Source of the DNA: Fistularia commersonii
Taxonomy: Eukaryota; Chordata; Actinopteri; Syngnathiformes; Fistulariidae
Direction of reading: 5' to 3'
NCBI GenBank assembly: GCA_037954325.1
Contig: JBBMNZ010000003.1
Span: 12,630,965-12,694,964 of the forward strand
Length of the DNA stretch: 64,000 nucleotides
The translations under genes and the position numbers were made by a program. Numbering within the stretch: position 1 is the stretch's first letter; each line of letters starts with the position of its first letter. The notes under the pieces are model-generated. The model did not search any database. It was not told where the DNA came from and worked only from the letters and a program-made list of their open reading frames with translations. Shown here piece after piece: positions 22,575 through 34,267 of this stretch.

Positions 22575-23137
22575 TGTAAAGGGGAAGTGAAAACTAAATA
22601 AACGCAGACATGATATTACCTTCTCCAAGTTCACCATGTAGTGAGCGATTCTTCAGCGGTGCTCCCCCTCCAGGCGAAGCAGAGAAGGCAAAACCAAACG
22701 ATTCATAATACACATATCTCTTAATGATACTTGTATAATTAACGCCTGAAAATTCACAAAATACAATCAACATCCTATTCACATTGGGAACTGAAAATTG
22801 CCATACATTATCTACCGCTTATCTTACTAAGTTTGGCAGCGGATGTTGGAGCCTATCCCAGCTGCCATCAGGCGAGGTACACCCTGGACTGGTTGTCATT
22901 TGCAGGGTCACATATACAGACAGACATCCATTCACACAAAAGGGTGATTGTCCCAATTATTCCAATTAACCAGCAGCATGTGAGAGGAAACCAACAAAGA
23001 TACAAACATGCCAACTCCACACAGAAAAGTTGAATCAAGACAGGGTGCTTCATGCTGTGAGGTTGAAGAGCTAACTACTGTGCCACCATGCTGCACCTGA
23101 AAGTCACCATTAACCTTTTATGCATCTCTTTTAATAT
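22575..23137 (-). repeat. Gypsy-2 5' LTR, split by a SINE
   Basis: It starts TGTAAAGGGGAAGTGAAAA like the 3' LTR and shares the CGCCTGAAAATTCACAAAATA stretch. After the SINE at 22805-23096 it resumes at 23097 with CTGAAAGTCACCATT, aligned to CTGAAAATAACCATT in the 3' LTR near 16040. Divergence between the LTRs is high by eye, so the element is old. Confidence 0.6.
22805..23096 (-). mobile_element. tRNA-headed SINE, near full-length, inside an LTR
   Basis: Same family as 23294-23616, inverted, with the head remnant (TGCCACCATGCTGCACC) at the right. It is flanked by CTGAAAATTGCCAT (22791-22804) and CTGAAAGTCACCAT (23097-23110), a TSD with three mismatches, so this is an older insertion. Confidence 0.75.
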
Positions 23138-23293
23138 ATCCACCACTTTAACATGTAGTGGATGAACTCATTTTTGATCATCCTCATCACTTCCAAAGAG
23201 GAACCATAACATCTTCATCTCTGCTAAATCCATCCTTCCTTCCTGTCTTTTCCTCAATGTCTTTGTGTATATTAATAGTTCAAATTAGAATAA

Positions 23294-23616
23294 GGGGCGG
23301 CACGGTGGCTAGTGCTATGGCCTCACAGCATGAAGGACCCTGGTTTGATTCCACCAAGGGACCCTTCTGTGTGTAGATTGCATATTCTCCCCGTGTCTGC
23401 GTGGGTTCTCTGGTTTCGTCCCACAGTCCAAAAACATGGTGGCAGGCTAATTGGAAAAAAAAATGGGAATGAATATGAATTTTGTATGTCTTTGTATGTA
23501 ATTGACTGGCAACCAGTCCAAGGTGTACCCCGCCTCTTGCCCGATGACAGCTGGGACAGGCTCCAGCTTCCCCGTAACCCTAAGTGCAGAATAAGTGGTA
23601 GAAAATAGATGGATGG
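23294..23616 (+). mobile_element. tRNA-headed SINE, complete copy
   Basis: The head GGGGCGGCACGGTGGCTAGTG carries an A-box-like motif, and GGTTTGATTCCACC carries a B-box-like motif. The body contains CGTGTCTGCGTGGGTTCTCTGG and GGTGTACCCCGCCTCTTGCC. The 3' tail is ATGG-rich. Flanks AAATTAGAATAA (23282-23293) and AAATTAAAATAA (23617-23628) are a 12-bp TSD with one mismatch. A tRNA-like pol III promoter, short size, simple tail and TSD fit a SINE. The family is very common in fish, but I cannot name it with certainty. Confidence 0.8.
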
Positions 23617-23628
23617 AAATTAAAATAA

Positions 23629-24539
23629 TAAAAAGAAGAAAAAATGGTGCACTGTCTCTCTTCACACTATCCTGTTGGAATTAGCCAGCCTTTTTCTAAC
23701 ATGTTCAATCAATTAGTGATATCTGACAATTCTCCGGGGCTCTTAATTCTTTTGGTTACTATGTAATTACAAAGCTCCAGTTGGAAAACCTGAGAGTTGT
23801 TAGCTTGGCGTCATGCATTCAGACATTACAAAGTTGCAATCAATATATTGGTAGAATTAACAGATTTCAGGATGGATATCAAAGTCCAGGTGTATAAAGA
23901 AAGCTCAACATATGTATCAATTAACTGAGAAGTATTTATTTATTCATGTTTTTGACCAGTGCATTATTTGTGAATCAATAATTGTTTTGGTGCCATGTTG
24001 ACAGTGACTGTGAACCTTTTAACCAAGTGATTTGTTTCGATTTTTTTTTATTTTTTTTATGACAGCAAGTGCATGAGTGACTGCCAGATGAAAAATCATG
24101 ATACCTCCTGTGTTACTCATTACTGGCAGAATAAATACATTACTGTAACAAACATATCACCTTCCAACAGTGCTGTGAAATGGGGACAGGAAGAGGCAAT
24201 ATGCTGTGATGTACTTTTCACTGACTCTGGGGTACAAGAAGGATCAGAACTGCAGCCGTAAGCTAGAGGCTGATGATTTAAGGAAGAGATGGGGATGTTG
24301 AAACAGAGAGCTCTCAAGCAATGACATATGAACTGTTCAGTCAAAGAGGGGGAGGGAGAGAGAAATGGAAAGGCGGCAGTATTATTTGCAGATATGCCAA
24401 ATGTCTGGGATAATGGTGTGACATACCCATAATGCACTTGGTGCTTTGGGCTAGGCAAGATGACACTGTCTCAATCATGGTTCACTGACACAAACATTCT
24501 GACGTTCTCCAGCTGTCCCGGGAAAAAAGCAAGGTAAGA

Positions 24540-24540
<1 letters not shown>
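23629..24540. other. unassigned DNA
   Basis: No gene or repeat recognised; AT-rich, with short T-runs near 24040-24060. Confidence 0.45.
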
Positions 24541-24576
<36 letters not shown>

Positions 24577-24618
24577 TGCACGCACACGCACAACACATGC
24601 ACACACACACACACACAG
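24541..24618. repeat. (CA)n microsatellite
   Basis: Imperfect CA run; the frames translated through it are low-complexity artefacts. Confidence 0.95.
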
Positions 24619-25054
24619 AGTTGATGGCAAACAATCCATCTCCTCCCTCTCTTGTTAAATTGGGATGTGTTGCACAGCAGGTAATAGTGATGATTGAAAA
24701 CGACCAGCACCGAATAAGAGCAGCAGCTAAATGACACTCTTCATCTCTGTTGCTTAACGCAACATTGCTTTCTAACCTCATGTAGCGCTGTGCAATGGCA
24801 TTATAGTTTTGCATGTAGACTTTTTTTTGCTGCATATTTTTTAGAGATTTTTCTATCAGGTTTCATTGAGTTTGGTCTACTAAAGAGGGCCTTTAATAGG
24901 GAAGTTTTTGCCCAAATCTAAAGTGGGTATTGATAGGTGCCCTATAAGGTGATTAGAAGGCTGATTCCAAATGGCTTATAGATTCCAAATGGCCTGTAGT
25001 GGGCTCCCCATGAAATGTCAAATTTCAATAAACAAAACACTGTAACCCTTAGAT

Positions 25055-25447
25055 TAGTGACGTGCGGTGAGGCTCATGGCTGGTGAGGCACTGACGTCAT
25101 CAGTCAGATTTACAAACATATGAACCCTAAGGAGTAGCTTATTCACCATTTTATTGGCAGCAGTTAACGTGTTTTATTTAAAATATCATATCAGCATTCT
25201 TTACATAGCTCTGCTGGCTGCCGCGTCACCGCACGGCTCTTCTTGATATTTAACGCTAATTGTGATTTTTTTCAGCGATTTTGAAAAAAAAAAGACTAAA
25301 AATGGTGAAGTTAGTTTGAAAATAACTTTATAGTACAAATCACTGAATAAATAGAACCATTCAAATTATTTTTTCATTTGATTTTTTTCTCTCCATGATG
25401 CCAAGTGAGGCCCAGCCTCACCTGCCTCTACTGACTGCATGTCACTG
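25055..25447. mobile_element. hAT MITE with perfect 8-bp TSD
   Basis: A 393-bp element with ends TAGTGACGTGCGGTGAGG and, inverted, CAGTGACATGCAGTCAG, flanked on both sides by CCTTAGAT (25047-25054 and 25448-25455). The 8-bp TSD and short imperfect inverted ends fit the hAT superfamily. No coding capacity. The perfect TSD suggests a fairly recent insertion. Confidence 0.85.
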
Positions 25448-25639
25448 CCTTAGATAGGTCCTTAGTCTTTATATGTGTCATGAAACCTTGCAATTTTCAT
25501 TGGAGTACCTAATACTCAATTACAAAAATTTTGATGATTTTGTTTTGGAACAATGACTAGCGAGATACATCTGGGGACTAATTTCAGGTATTCGGGAACT
25601 GCAAACTATTTTGTAGCTATTAACCAATGCAACCTTCAT

Positions 25640-28600
25640 AGTGCAAACTCAGGGAGGCACGGGCTGGTGTCTCCCCAAACCAGGCTCGCGGGGAGGATGG
25701 GCCAGTGTCTCCCTGAGTCGATCCCAAGCCCTGATAAATGCTGAGGGCTGTGTCAGGAAGGGCGTCCTGCGTAAAACTTTGGACAAAACCAAATATGCGA
25801 ATCAATCATAACAACCAGATCATGCCGGATCGGTTGAGGCCCGGGTTAACTTTGGCCACCATTGGTACTAATGACCTACAGGGAACCAATGGAAACTGGG
25901 CTGATTTAGATCAAAGAAAGAGAGGAGGAAGGCGTGTTCGGAAGCGTTAAGTGTCTGGGACTGAGAGCAGGGACTTTGAATATTGGGACTATGACAAGAA
26001 AAGGTAAAGAGTTGGTCGCCATGATACAGAGAAAGAAAGTAGATATACTGTGTGTCCAGGAGACCAGGCAGAAAGGTAGTAAGGCTGGAAGCTTAGGAGC
26101 AAGCTTTAAGTTGTATTAGCACGGTACTGACAGGAAGAGAAATTGAAAAGAGTTATCTTGAAGGAGGAGTTTGTTAGGAACGTCCTAGAGGCGAAAAGAA
26201 TGTCAGATAGACTTATGAGTCTGATATTTGAAATTGAAGTTGTGATACACATTAGTGGCTTGCCCCGCAAGTGGGATGTAAATTTGAGGAGAAGAAGTTC
26301 TGGAGTGAGCTAGATGAAGTGATGCAGAATATCCCTAGATATGAGAGACTGGTAATTGGAGCAGACTTCAATTGGCATATTGGTGAAGACAATCGAGGGG
26401 TTGAATAAGTGGTGGGCAGATTTGGTATACAGGATAGGAATGGAGACGGACAGATGGCGGTAGGTTTTGCAAAATTGATGGGAATGGCAATAGCGAACAC
26501 TTTTTTCCAGAAAAATCATAGGGTTACTTATAAGAGCTGAGAGCCCGAAGGATCTTGAAGGACCTAAACTGCATCTTGTACAGACAAGGTAACCTGAAAG
26601 AGATCAGTGACTTCAAAGTAGTTGTAGGTGAGAGTGTAGCCAGACAGCATAGGATGCTGGTTGTAGGATGACTCTGGTAACAAGGAAGATCAAGAAGACA
26701 AAGGCAGAGCAGAGGACAAAGTGGTGGAAGCCGAACAGGGAGGAGTGTTGCATGGTTTTCAGGGAGGAGTTGAGAAAGGGTCTGGGTGGTCAGGGAGAGC
26801 TTCCAAAGGATTTGGACAACAACAGCAAATGTTCTCAGGGAGACAGGGAGGAGAGTACTCTGTGTGAAATCTTGAAGGAAAGTAGAAAAGGAGACTTGGT
26901 GGTGGAATGAGGAAGTGCAAGAGTACATACAGAAAAAGCAGTTAGCAAAGAGGAAGTGGGATATTGAGAGGACTGAAGAGAACAGACAGGAGTACAGGAA
27001 GATACAATTCAAGATAAATATAGAGGTAGCAAAGGCAAAACAACGGGCGTACAATGACCTGGATGCTCAGCTGGACAGTAAAGAGGGAGCGAATGATCTA
27101 TACAGGTTGGTGAAACACAGAGATAAAGATGGAAAGGATGTAAAACATGTCAGGGCGATGAAGGATAGAGAGGGAAATGTACTGACAGATGGTAAAAGAG
27201 TGAATGGGCAATGGACAGAGTACTTTGAAGAGCTGATGAACGTGGAAAATTAAAGAGAGGCAAGGGTAGAAGAGGTGACTGTTGCAAACCACAGAGTAGC
27301 ACAGATTAGTAAAAGTGGAGTGAGGAAGGCACTAAAGAGGATCAAGAGTGGAAAGGCAGTGGGTCCTGATGATATACCTGTGGATGTGTGGAAATGTATA
27401 GGAGAGGAAGAGGTAGAATTTCTGACTCGATTATTCAACAGGATCTTAGAGAGTGAGAAGATGACTGAAGAATGGAGACAAAGTGTGATGTGCCCATTTT
27501 TAAGAATAAGGGGGATGTGTAGAGTTGCGGAAACTATAGGGGGATAAAGTTGATGAGCCATACAATAAAGTTATGGGAAAGAGTAGTGGAAACTACATTG
27601 AGAGAAGGAGTCAGTATTAGTGAACAGCAGTATGGCTAAATGCCCAGAAAGAATACTACAGATGCAGTATTTGCTTTGAGAATGCTAATAAAGTAGTACA
27701 AAGAAGGCAAGAGGGAGCTGCATTGTGTTTTTGTACACTTCAAAAAAGCATATGACAGGGTTCCAAGAGAGGAGCTCTGGTATTGTATGAGGAAATATGG
27801 AGTGGCAGAGAAGTATGTTAGACTGTTACAGGACATGTATGCTAGCTGTGAGACAGTGGTAAGGTGTGCTGTCAGGGTAACAGAGAAGTTCAAGGTGGAG
27901 GTGGGACTACATCAGGGATCAGCTCTGAGCCCCTTCTCTTTTTCAGTGTTGATGGACAGACTGACAGATGACATTAGACAAGAATCCCCATGGCCTATGA
28001 TGTTTGCAGATGATATTGTGATCTGCAGTGAGAGCAGAGAACAGGATGAAGAAAATCTAAAGAGGAGGAGGTATGCGTTGGAAAGGAGAGGAATGAAAGT
28101 TAGTCACAGCAAGCCAGAATATATGTTTATGAATGAGAGGAACTCGGGTGTGACAGCGAGGCTACAGGGAGTGGAGATCAAGAAGTTGGACGATTTCAGG
28201 TACTTGGGGTCAAAAGTCCAAAGCAACAAAGACTGTAGAAAAAAGATTAATAAACAGGTTCAAGCAGGTTGGAATGGGTGGATAAAAGTGTCAGGTGTAC
28301 TCTGTGATCGAAGACGATCAGCCAGAATGAAAGGAAAGGTGTACAAGACAGTTGTGAGTGCTGTTTCCAGGTATGGCCTAAAAACAGTTACAATGATGAA
28401 AAGACAGGACACATAGCTAGAGGTCGCCAAGATGAAGATGCCAAGGTTCTCTTTGGGAGTGACCAGGATGGTTAGGATCAGGAATGAGTCTATCAGAGGA
28501 ACATTATATGTTCGATGTTTTGGAGAGAAGGTCAGAGAAGCCAGACTGAGATGGTTCGGTCATGTGCAGAGGAGGGATAGTGAATATATTGGTAGATGGA

Positions 28601-28795
28601 TGGTGGAATTGGAGCTGCCTAGCAGGAGGTCTCGAGGAAGACCAAAGAGAAGATTTATGGACGCGGAGAGAGAGGATATGAAGGTAGTTGGTGTGAGAGG
28701 GGAAAATACAGAGAATTGGGTAAGATGAAGAAGGTTGATTGCTGTAGCGACCCCTGAACAGAAAAGCAGAAAGGGGAAGAAGAAGGAGAAGATCA
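25640..28795 (+). mobile_element. RTE/Expander-like LINE, full-length but decayed
   Basis: It is flanked by AATGCAACCTTCAT (25626-25639) and AATGCAATCTTCAT (28796-28809), a 14-bp TSD with one mismatch. The order is 5' UTR (to about 25955, including a GTGTCTCCCC motif and the GCCACCATTGGTACTAATGA stretch), AP-type endonuclease, linker, RT, C-terminal domain, then a short 3' UTR ending in GAA-rich sequence. At about 3.16 kb it has the usual size for RTE elements and serves here as the reference copy for the other RTE pieces. Confidence 0.88.
25955..28728 (+). pseudogene. RTE endonuclease-reverse transcriptase polyprotein, broken
   Basis: The endonuclease start reads LRAGTLNIGTMTRKGKELVAM, with the Glu block VQETRQKGSK near 26060. 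The 26150-26650 part is frameshifted. A linker (26668-27253) carries EQRTKWWK and KAKQRAYNDLDAQLD. RT (27275-28416) has GKAVGPDDIPVDVWKC, a frameshifted stretch near 27500-27780, then HCVFVHFKKAYDRVP, VGLHQGSALSPFSFSV, the catalytic MMFADDIVICSE near 28003-28030, and DDFRYLGSKVQSNKD. The C-terminal part (28432-28728) includes LRWFGHVQRRDSEYIG and RSRGRPKRRFMD. The motif-A Asp is kept as HF/FKKAYDRV with the usual D altered (VHFKKAYD instead of VDLEKAYD). The copy is inactive. Confidence 0.85.
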
Positions 28796-28809
28796 AATGC
28801 AATCTTCAT

Positions 28810-29384
28810 GTATGAAATTAAGGGATTTGAGAACTCTATTGCAGTCCATACCAAAACACTGTGTGTGGATTAAATCCCCTTACTGTTTAAGAAGTGTATG
28901 ACTTATTTACATTGCCGGGAAATCTTGAGCTTATTGGGTTAGGGTTAGGCTTGTATATTGATCTTGATCAAGCTTTTGAGGAAGAAAAATTATATTCAAC
29001 CCTGGACAGAAATAATTATATTTGACATTGAAAAGCAGTTTGACACGAGGAACAACATTTATGAACAAATACAATAAACCTAAATATAAATATGATTGCA
29101 GCTTGCCTCTCTGACCTTCAACCCTTGTTCAGGCTCATTGTGACCTGCGATCTCACAAAAATCATGCCAAGACCACTCCACAAATTTATGATGCTATACT
29201 AGCTGCAAAGCGTGATTTCTATGCCAAATAATCTTTAATTATTTCTTTAAAAGTCATACTTGATTTTTGTAAGTTTGTCAAGGACATAAGGAATTCGATT
29301 AATTCATAAAATTACATTTTGTTTGTTATATTAAATATTGTACGAAATATTGTCGTCCTATTAGACGAAAAACCAAACTCCACT
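28810..29384. other. unassigned AT-rich DNA
   Basis: Nothing recognised. A short TTAGGGTTAGG run at about 28936 is too short to call telomeric. Confidence 0.45.
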
Positions 29385-30075
29385 TCATCTTGCTTTATAT
29401 TTGTAGATGTAGTGAAAAAAAATCTTAACACCTTTAACTTCCCAACTCCGGCTCTATCTTTTTGTCAGAGCTGTTGCCTCCACACCAGACTTAAAGAGGC
29501 TTGTCTCATCACCATCTCTTAAACTTTTCCCTTCATTCCTGGTAAAAACTGCAATTTTCTTCATCTACTCCACATTCCTGCACTCATTTCTTCACGCATT
29601 TTCTTCACTCTCCGGTCTTCCTAATAATATACATCAATCCCACCTTTGGCACTCGCTCAGTGTAATGCATAGTTTAAATCCACAAAGACACAATGCAGCT
29701 CTATCTGACCTTCTGCGGACCTCTACAACCCCACTTCCAAAGCAAATTCAGGATGGTGACAAATTCAGTATTGTGACACTTATTTTAACATAACCTTCAC
29801 CATTTTTTTCTAGAAAGATAGCAGCTCTGCAGCTCTAAACATTACCCTTGTGAATGCACTGGCACATTTTTTTCTCCATTCCTTAGGCATCCTATAATTC
29901 TCCAGGATAGTATTGGACAATCTTTAAAAACACTCATTCACTTGCCTTCTAAACACTTCCATACCTTCACTAGCATGTCATCAGGATCAACTGCTTTGCC
30001 ATTCTTCATTCTCTTCATAGCTGCTCTGACTTCCCCCTTAGTAATATTGGGGATATTGATCAATTATAGCATTTC
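29385..30075 (-). mobile_element. old RTE-like LINE RT fragment
   Basis: The minus strand shows broken pieces in the right order: ITKGEVRAAMKRMKNGKAV and PDDMLVKVWKCLE (29965-30060), then an ELHCVFVD block (about 29680-29700). Many stops. More diverged than the other RTE copies, so an older insertion or a sister family. Confidence 0.65.
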
Positions 30076-30158
30076 TATTTTATCAATGTACTGTCGCATA
30101 TATGAGCATTACACATAGATACACACAACTGATTTCCGCCACATGTAAGCAGTACTTG

Positions 30159-30640
30159 TTATTTTGATAAAGACCCTGGGAATTGACAGATTTCCTTTGA
30201 TCTCCTTTGACATCTACTGGTCAATGCATTACCCACATGACTGCAGATAACACACCAATCCACCAATCCACCAACCCAATACATGTCCCATCCAAACCTG
30301 AATGCTACCAAAAGGCAAACCACCATGGTACTTGTTTCATGTAAAAAAGGTATGTCCCCTGACTTGGGAGTGTTTACTTTCCTTTTGAACACTTCACACT
30401 CATTTCTAAGCCAATCCCATTACCGGAAGGAGGTCCTATGAGTAATATGAGGTCAACAGGACTTGGAAAGCCAAAGCATGATTCTGCAATCCTCATATCT
30501 GACATTCTACCAATAAAGATCACAAACAGAACAAAAGGGCAGCTTTTGTGAATTCTAGTTCCCACTTGAAAATATGTTGAACATTGAAACAGCTCTTGCC
30601 ACATTTGAGCAGACCAGATGGCTTCAAACAGCAATTCAGG
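30159..30640 (-). pseudogene. possible LINE RT fragment, very decayed
   Basis: The minus frame near 30460-30560 reads CPFVLFVIFIGRMSDMRIAE, which resembles the block between RT motifs B and C of some LINEs (LFVIFMDR-type). No catalytic YADD is readable. Weak call; it could be chance similarity. Confidence 0.3.
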
Positions 30641-30805
30641 GAATACATCCTCGTTTTTGTATACATCACTTTATACATACTTTTAGACTTTATACAAGTT
30701 TTCTCCAGGTCCACAAACTCATGTAGAGAAGCTGAGCATATTCCAACAAACGGATCCACTGTTCAATGACATGGGTGTAATCTATTGTTCTCTTTTAGCT
30801 AAGAT

Positions 30806-30895
30806 TCCTCAAGGTTCAAGATTCAAGACTTTTGTTGTCATTACACAGAGTGCAAGAAATTTAGAAAGAGCATCTCTCAGGCTCAGTGGAATCAA
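30806..30895 (-). mobile_element. Rex1-type LINE 3' UTR scrap
   Basis: The TTCAAGATTCAAGACTTTTG and GTCATTACACAGAGTGC stretch is the inverted form of a LINE 3' tail with a poly(A)-like CTTTGAATCTTGAA end. No coding part remains. Confidence 0.5.
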
Positions 30896-30899
30896 AAAC

Positions 30900-33110
30900 A
30901 GACACAAGCAACCTTTAAAAGTAGGACACAACACAACAATACAATAATAGCTGCATCTCTGGTTTAGAAATAGTGTAGGCCAAAAGCCTTTCCAATACTC
31001 TGCCATAAGCTCCCTTTACACTCATAGGTCTCCATTGTTGTTTAAGTCATAACGCAGGCGGGTAGTGACATCACAAGATTGGCTCTTTGCTTGGTCCCAT
31101 TCATTCATTCATCGTACGATGCAAAAACATATAATCTGTGCAGCCCTTCACATTTCACCCTCAGAGAGACGTGAGGGAGGAGGATAACGCTGAAGACAGA
31201 AGTCCAAATGACCTTCAAAATGAAGAGAAATAAAGACACAAAGAGAAATGCTATGCTAAAGGAGAGTGGGAGTCTCTTGTAGGCTGCTCCACTTTTTGTC
31301 ATTGACTGTTCACTGCAAACTTACAGATTGCTTCATTGACTGAACGTCCAGCGTCACCTGCATGTGACATTTCTTCGAGTGGGGTTCAGTTGTTCTCCAA
31401 GGACCAGTTATATGCTTGTGAAAGAAAACTCTAGGCACGGTTATTGACTTTAGTGCCTGTTTATTACTAGTAGCACATGTGAGCCCTTTCAGGAGCTTAG
31501 CTCTGCTAAATGCGTCAAATGCATCTGGCAAGAAGCGGCAAGAACACAGCCGGGAACCCCTAGGAAGCTATGAGCATCCACAAGTAATTTCCCATGTCTT
31601 TCTCCTCTTTTTGTCCCTTTGAAAGCTATGTAGACTAGCATCAGTCCCTTTGTTTCCCTGGGACAAGAAATTGCACCCAAAAGCTGCACAATGTGGCATT
31701 ATTACCATTTACATCATACCGTACCGAGTAAAAGTTAACCATAGCGGAAAGCTGAAGTAAAGATGAGCAACCTCGATATGTCACAAACCCAGCATGTATT
31801 GCCCTAGTAAAACAATGGTGGTGCCATGAATTGCAATTTTTAAAGAAATAATTATTTGTACTTTTTTAACAACGCATTCTAGCATGAGACAAACAGTAAA
31901 CCAGATTTATGCCTATTAGTCTTCCCAGACAGGGCTCCCTTTGTAGGACACACTGTACATTCAAATCATTCTGCGTGATGTTGCTGGCGCATGTTTTAAA
32001 AACTCTTACCTGCACATGACAGCTATTTGCTTATTTCAGTCTTTTGTAGATTAATATGTTTACACATTACACAAGCACACACGCACATGATTGTGCACAT
32101 ACACACACTTACATACAGACACATTTATGCATATATAAGCTGACCAAAAAATACAAAATGCCTCTTTTTGTTTCACCTTTAATATCATTCATTAAAAATA
32201 AGTGATGGGACTAAGGATTTTACCTATGAAATGTCCTGTTGGCCATTATTTTATTCTTTTTTGCATGTCAATGACTCAACCTACTCCTTATCTCTCTTTC
32301 TGTCTCTTTCTGTCTCTCTCCTTCCGTGTCGCTCTCTCTCGCTCTCTCTCACTCTCTCTCGCTCTCTCTGCCTTTTTCCTCCTACTGCAACCACTCATCC
32401 TCAGTTTCTCCTATCAATGCTGGGAGCACACAAGCAGACTGCCTCCACTCACCAGGGTGTAATCTCTCTTTGTTTACACTGCCAAGGGGTTATTTGGCTG
32501 TCTGTTAGAGTGTAACACAGACAGTGCTACACTGTCAAAGACAGCCTCAGCACACCACAGACAAGCCAATTCTGCATTCAGTGTATCTAACCCGTCAGCC
32601 AACACTGACAGTCTACAATCACACAATACGCCCCAAAAGACGGGACCCAGAAAAGATGAGATTGGACGATAGCCATTGGCTTTCGTTACACTTGTCATTT
32701 CACTTACAATCTGGTGGTAGAGATGAGATTTTGTCAGATTGCAGGTTGCTGCATAACCAGACTTGACTTGAAAATGGCTTTCAAACCCACATTGTGAAAT
32801 GAGGGGTGGGGAAAGGGAGGGTAAAATTTTGGGGGATATCAGTACCCTAGAGAAAGGATCATAATTTGTCCATTTTAGACTGCAAATATTTTCCTTGTCT
32901 AAGTATCCCTTCTGTTTCCAGCAAATCAATGTCATCAATTCATGCAATAGAAACGAGGAAAAGGTAACATTTTGGAAAAATACAACCGTTTGGATGAAAT
33001 GGGGATCCTATTTGCCTTTTCAGCTTTCACCTGAATTTGAAGCTTTTCTTCTGGGGACATAAATACATAATAAATAAACAAAAGGAATCATCCATAATCA
33101 TCCAGAATCA
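30900..33110. other. unassigned DNA, no gene seen
   Basis: About 2.2 kb without recognisable coding or repeat families except a CT-rich run at 32280-32372. Small minus frames at 31310-31690 show no family I know. Confidence 0.45.
32280..32372. repeat. CT-rich low-complexity tract
   Basis: Imperfect (CTCTCT/CTGTCT)n run. Confidence 0.85.
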
Positions 33111-34267
33111 TCATAACATCCAGCCCCCTGACCACCTAATCCCTCGATCCGGTCCCCTCCCCCCTCTTACAATCCATAGCAACAGACCTTCTCCCCTTCC
33201 TATCTCACCTCATCATCACGTCCCTCCAGACAGGCTGTTTTCCATCTGCTTTCAACTCTGCGAGGTTCACCCCTCTACTCAAGAAACAAGCACTTGACCC
33301 ATCTGACGTCAAAAACTATAGACCCATGTCCATACTACTCTTTCCCTCAAAAACACTTGCGCGCACAGTCTCTAACCAACTCTCTCACTACCTTTAGTAA
33401 AATAACCTCCTAGACCCACTTCAGTTAGGGTTCAAAGTGGGTCAATCGAGAGACACAACCCTCCTCGCGGTGTCACAATCACTACAGGAAGCGAGAGCAG
33501 GCTCTCTCTCGTCTGTGCTCATTCTTCTTGACCTGACAGCCGCGTTCGACACAGTCACCCACCAGATCCTTGTCTCCACCCACAAGGGTCTGGGTGTCAC
33601 AGGATCTGCACTCTCCCTGTTGACATCCTACCTGACAGGTTGTTCTTACAAGGTGACATGGCAGGGGGCTGTCTGAACCACCCAGACTGTCTACCGGTGT
33701 TCCACCACGTTCAAGGCTGTTCCAGGCTGTTCCAGGCCCTCTCCTCTTCTCCCTGTACACAACCCATTGGTTCTGTAATTCGCTCACATGGCTTCTTATA
33801 CCACTGCCATGCCGACGATACACAGCTGATCCTGCCCCTGCCTCCGTCAGACACGCAGGTGGAGACCCGAATTACAGCATCTCAGATTGGATGGCAACTA
33901 ACCACCTGAAGCTCAACCTAGACTAGACTGAGGTGCTCCTTCTCCGGGGGAAAGGTTGTGCGCACAAACCTGGGCATTACCATAGACAACACCGTGGTAA
34001 GGCCAACCACAACTGCGAGAAACCTGGGTGTAGTCCTAGACAACCAACTGTCATTCTCAGCGAACTTTGCAGCAGTCACATGTTCCTGCAGATTCTTCAT
34101 CTACAACATCAGGAAGAGTTGCAGATTCCTCACAGAGGATACAGCGCAGATACTCATCCTGGCTCTAGTCATCTCTCGTTTGGACTACTGCAACTCCCTT
34201 CTTACCGGTGCCCCAGGGGTGACCATCAGGCCTCTGGAGTTTATTCAGAAAGTGTGCTCCCACACAA

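Larger units (their letters stand above)
15449..23137 (-). mobile_element. Gypsy LTR retrotransposon 2 (minus), heavily invaded
   Basis: Two related LTRs (15449-16078, and 22575-23137 with a SINE inside) bracket minus-strand gag zinc-knuckle, RT and RNase H remnants in the correct 5'-3' order: gag near 22.0 kb, RT near 19.1 kb, RNase H near 17.0 kb. Between them lie two RTE pieces, an L2-type 3' tail, a foldback element and an endonuclease-like fragment. Internal coding is fragmentary and dead. No TSD for the whole element was found. Confidence 0.65.

Noticed and set aside
28930..28950. Telomere-like TTAGGGTTAGG
   Set aside because: Only two units, not an array.
31310..31690. Two overlapping minus frames that might be a small gene
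   Set aside because: No homology recognised, no start context or exon partners, and the codons look random.
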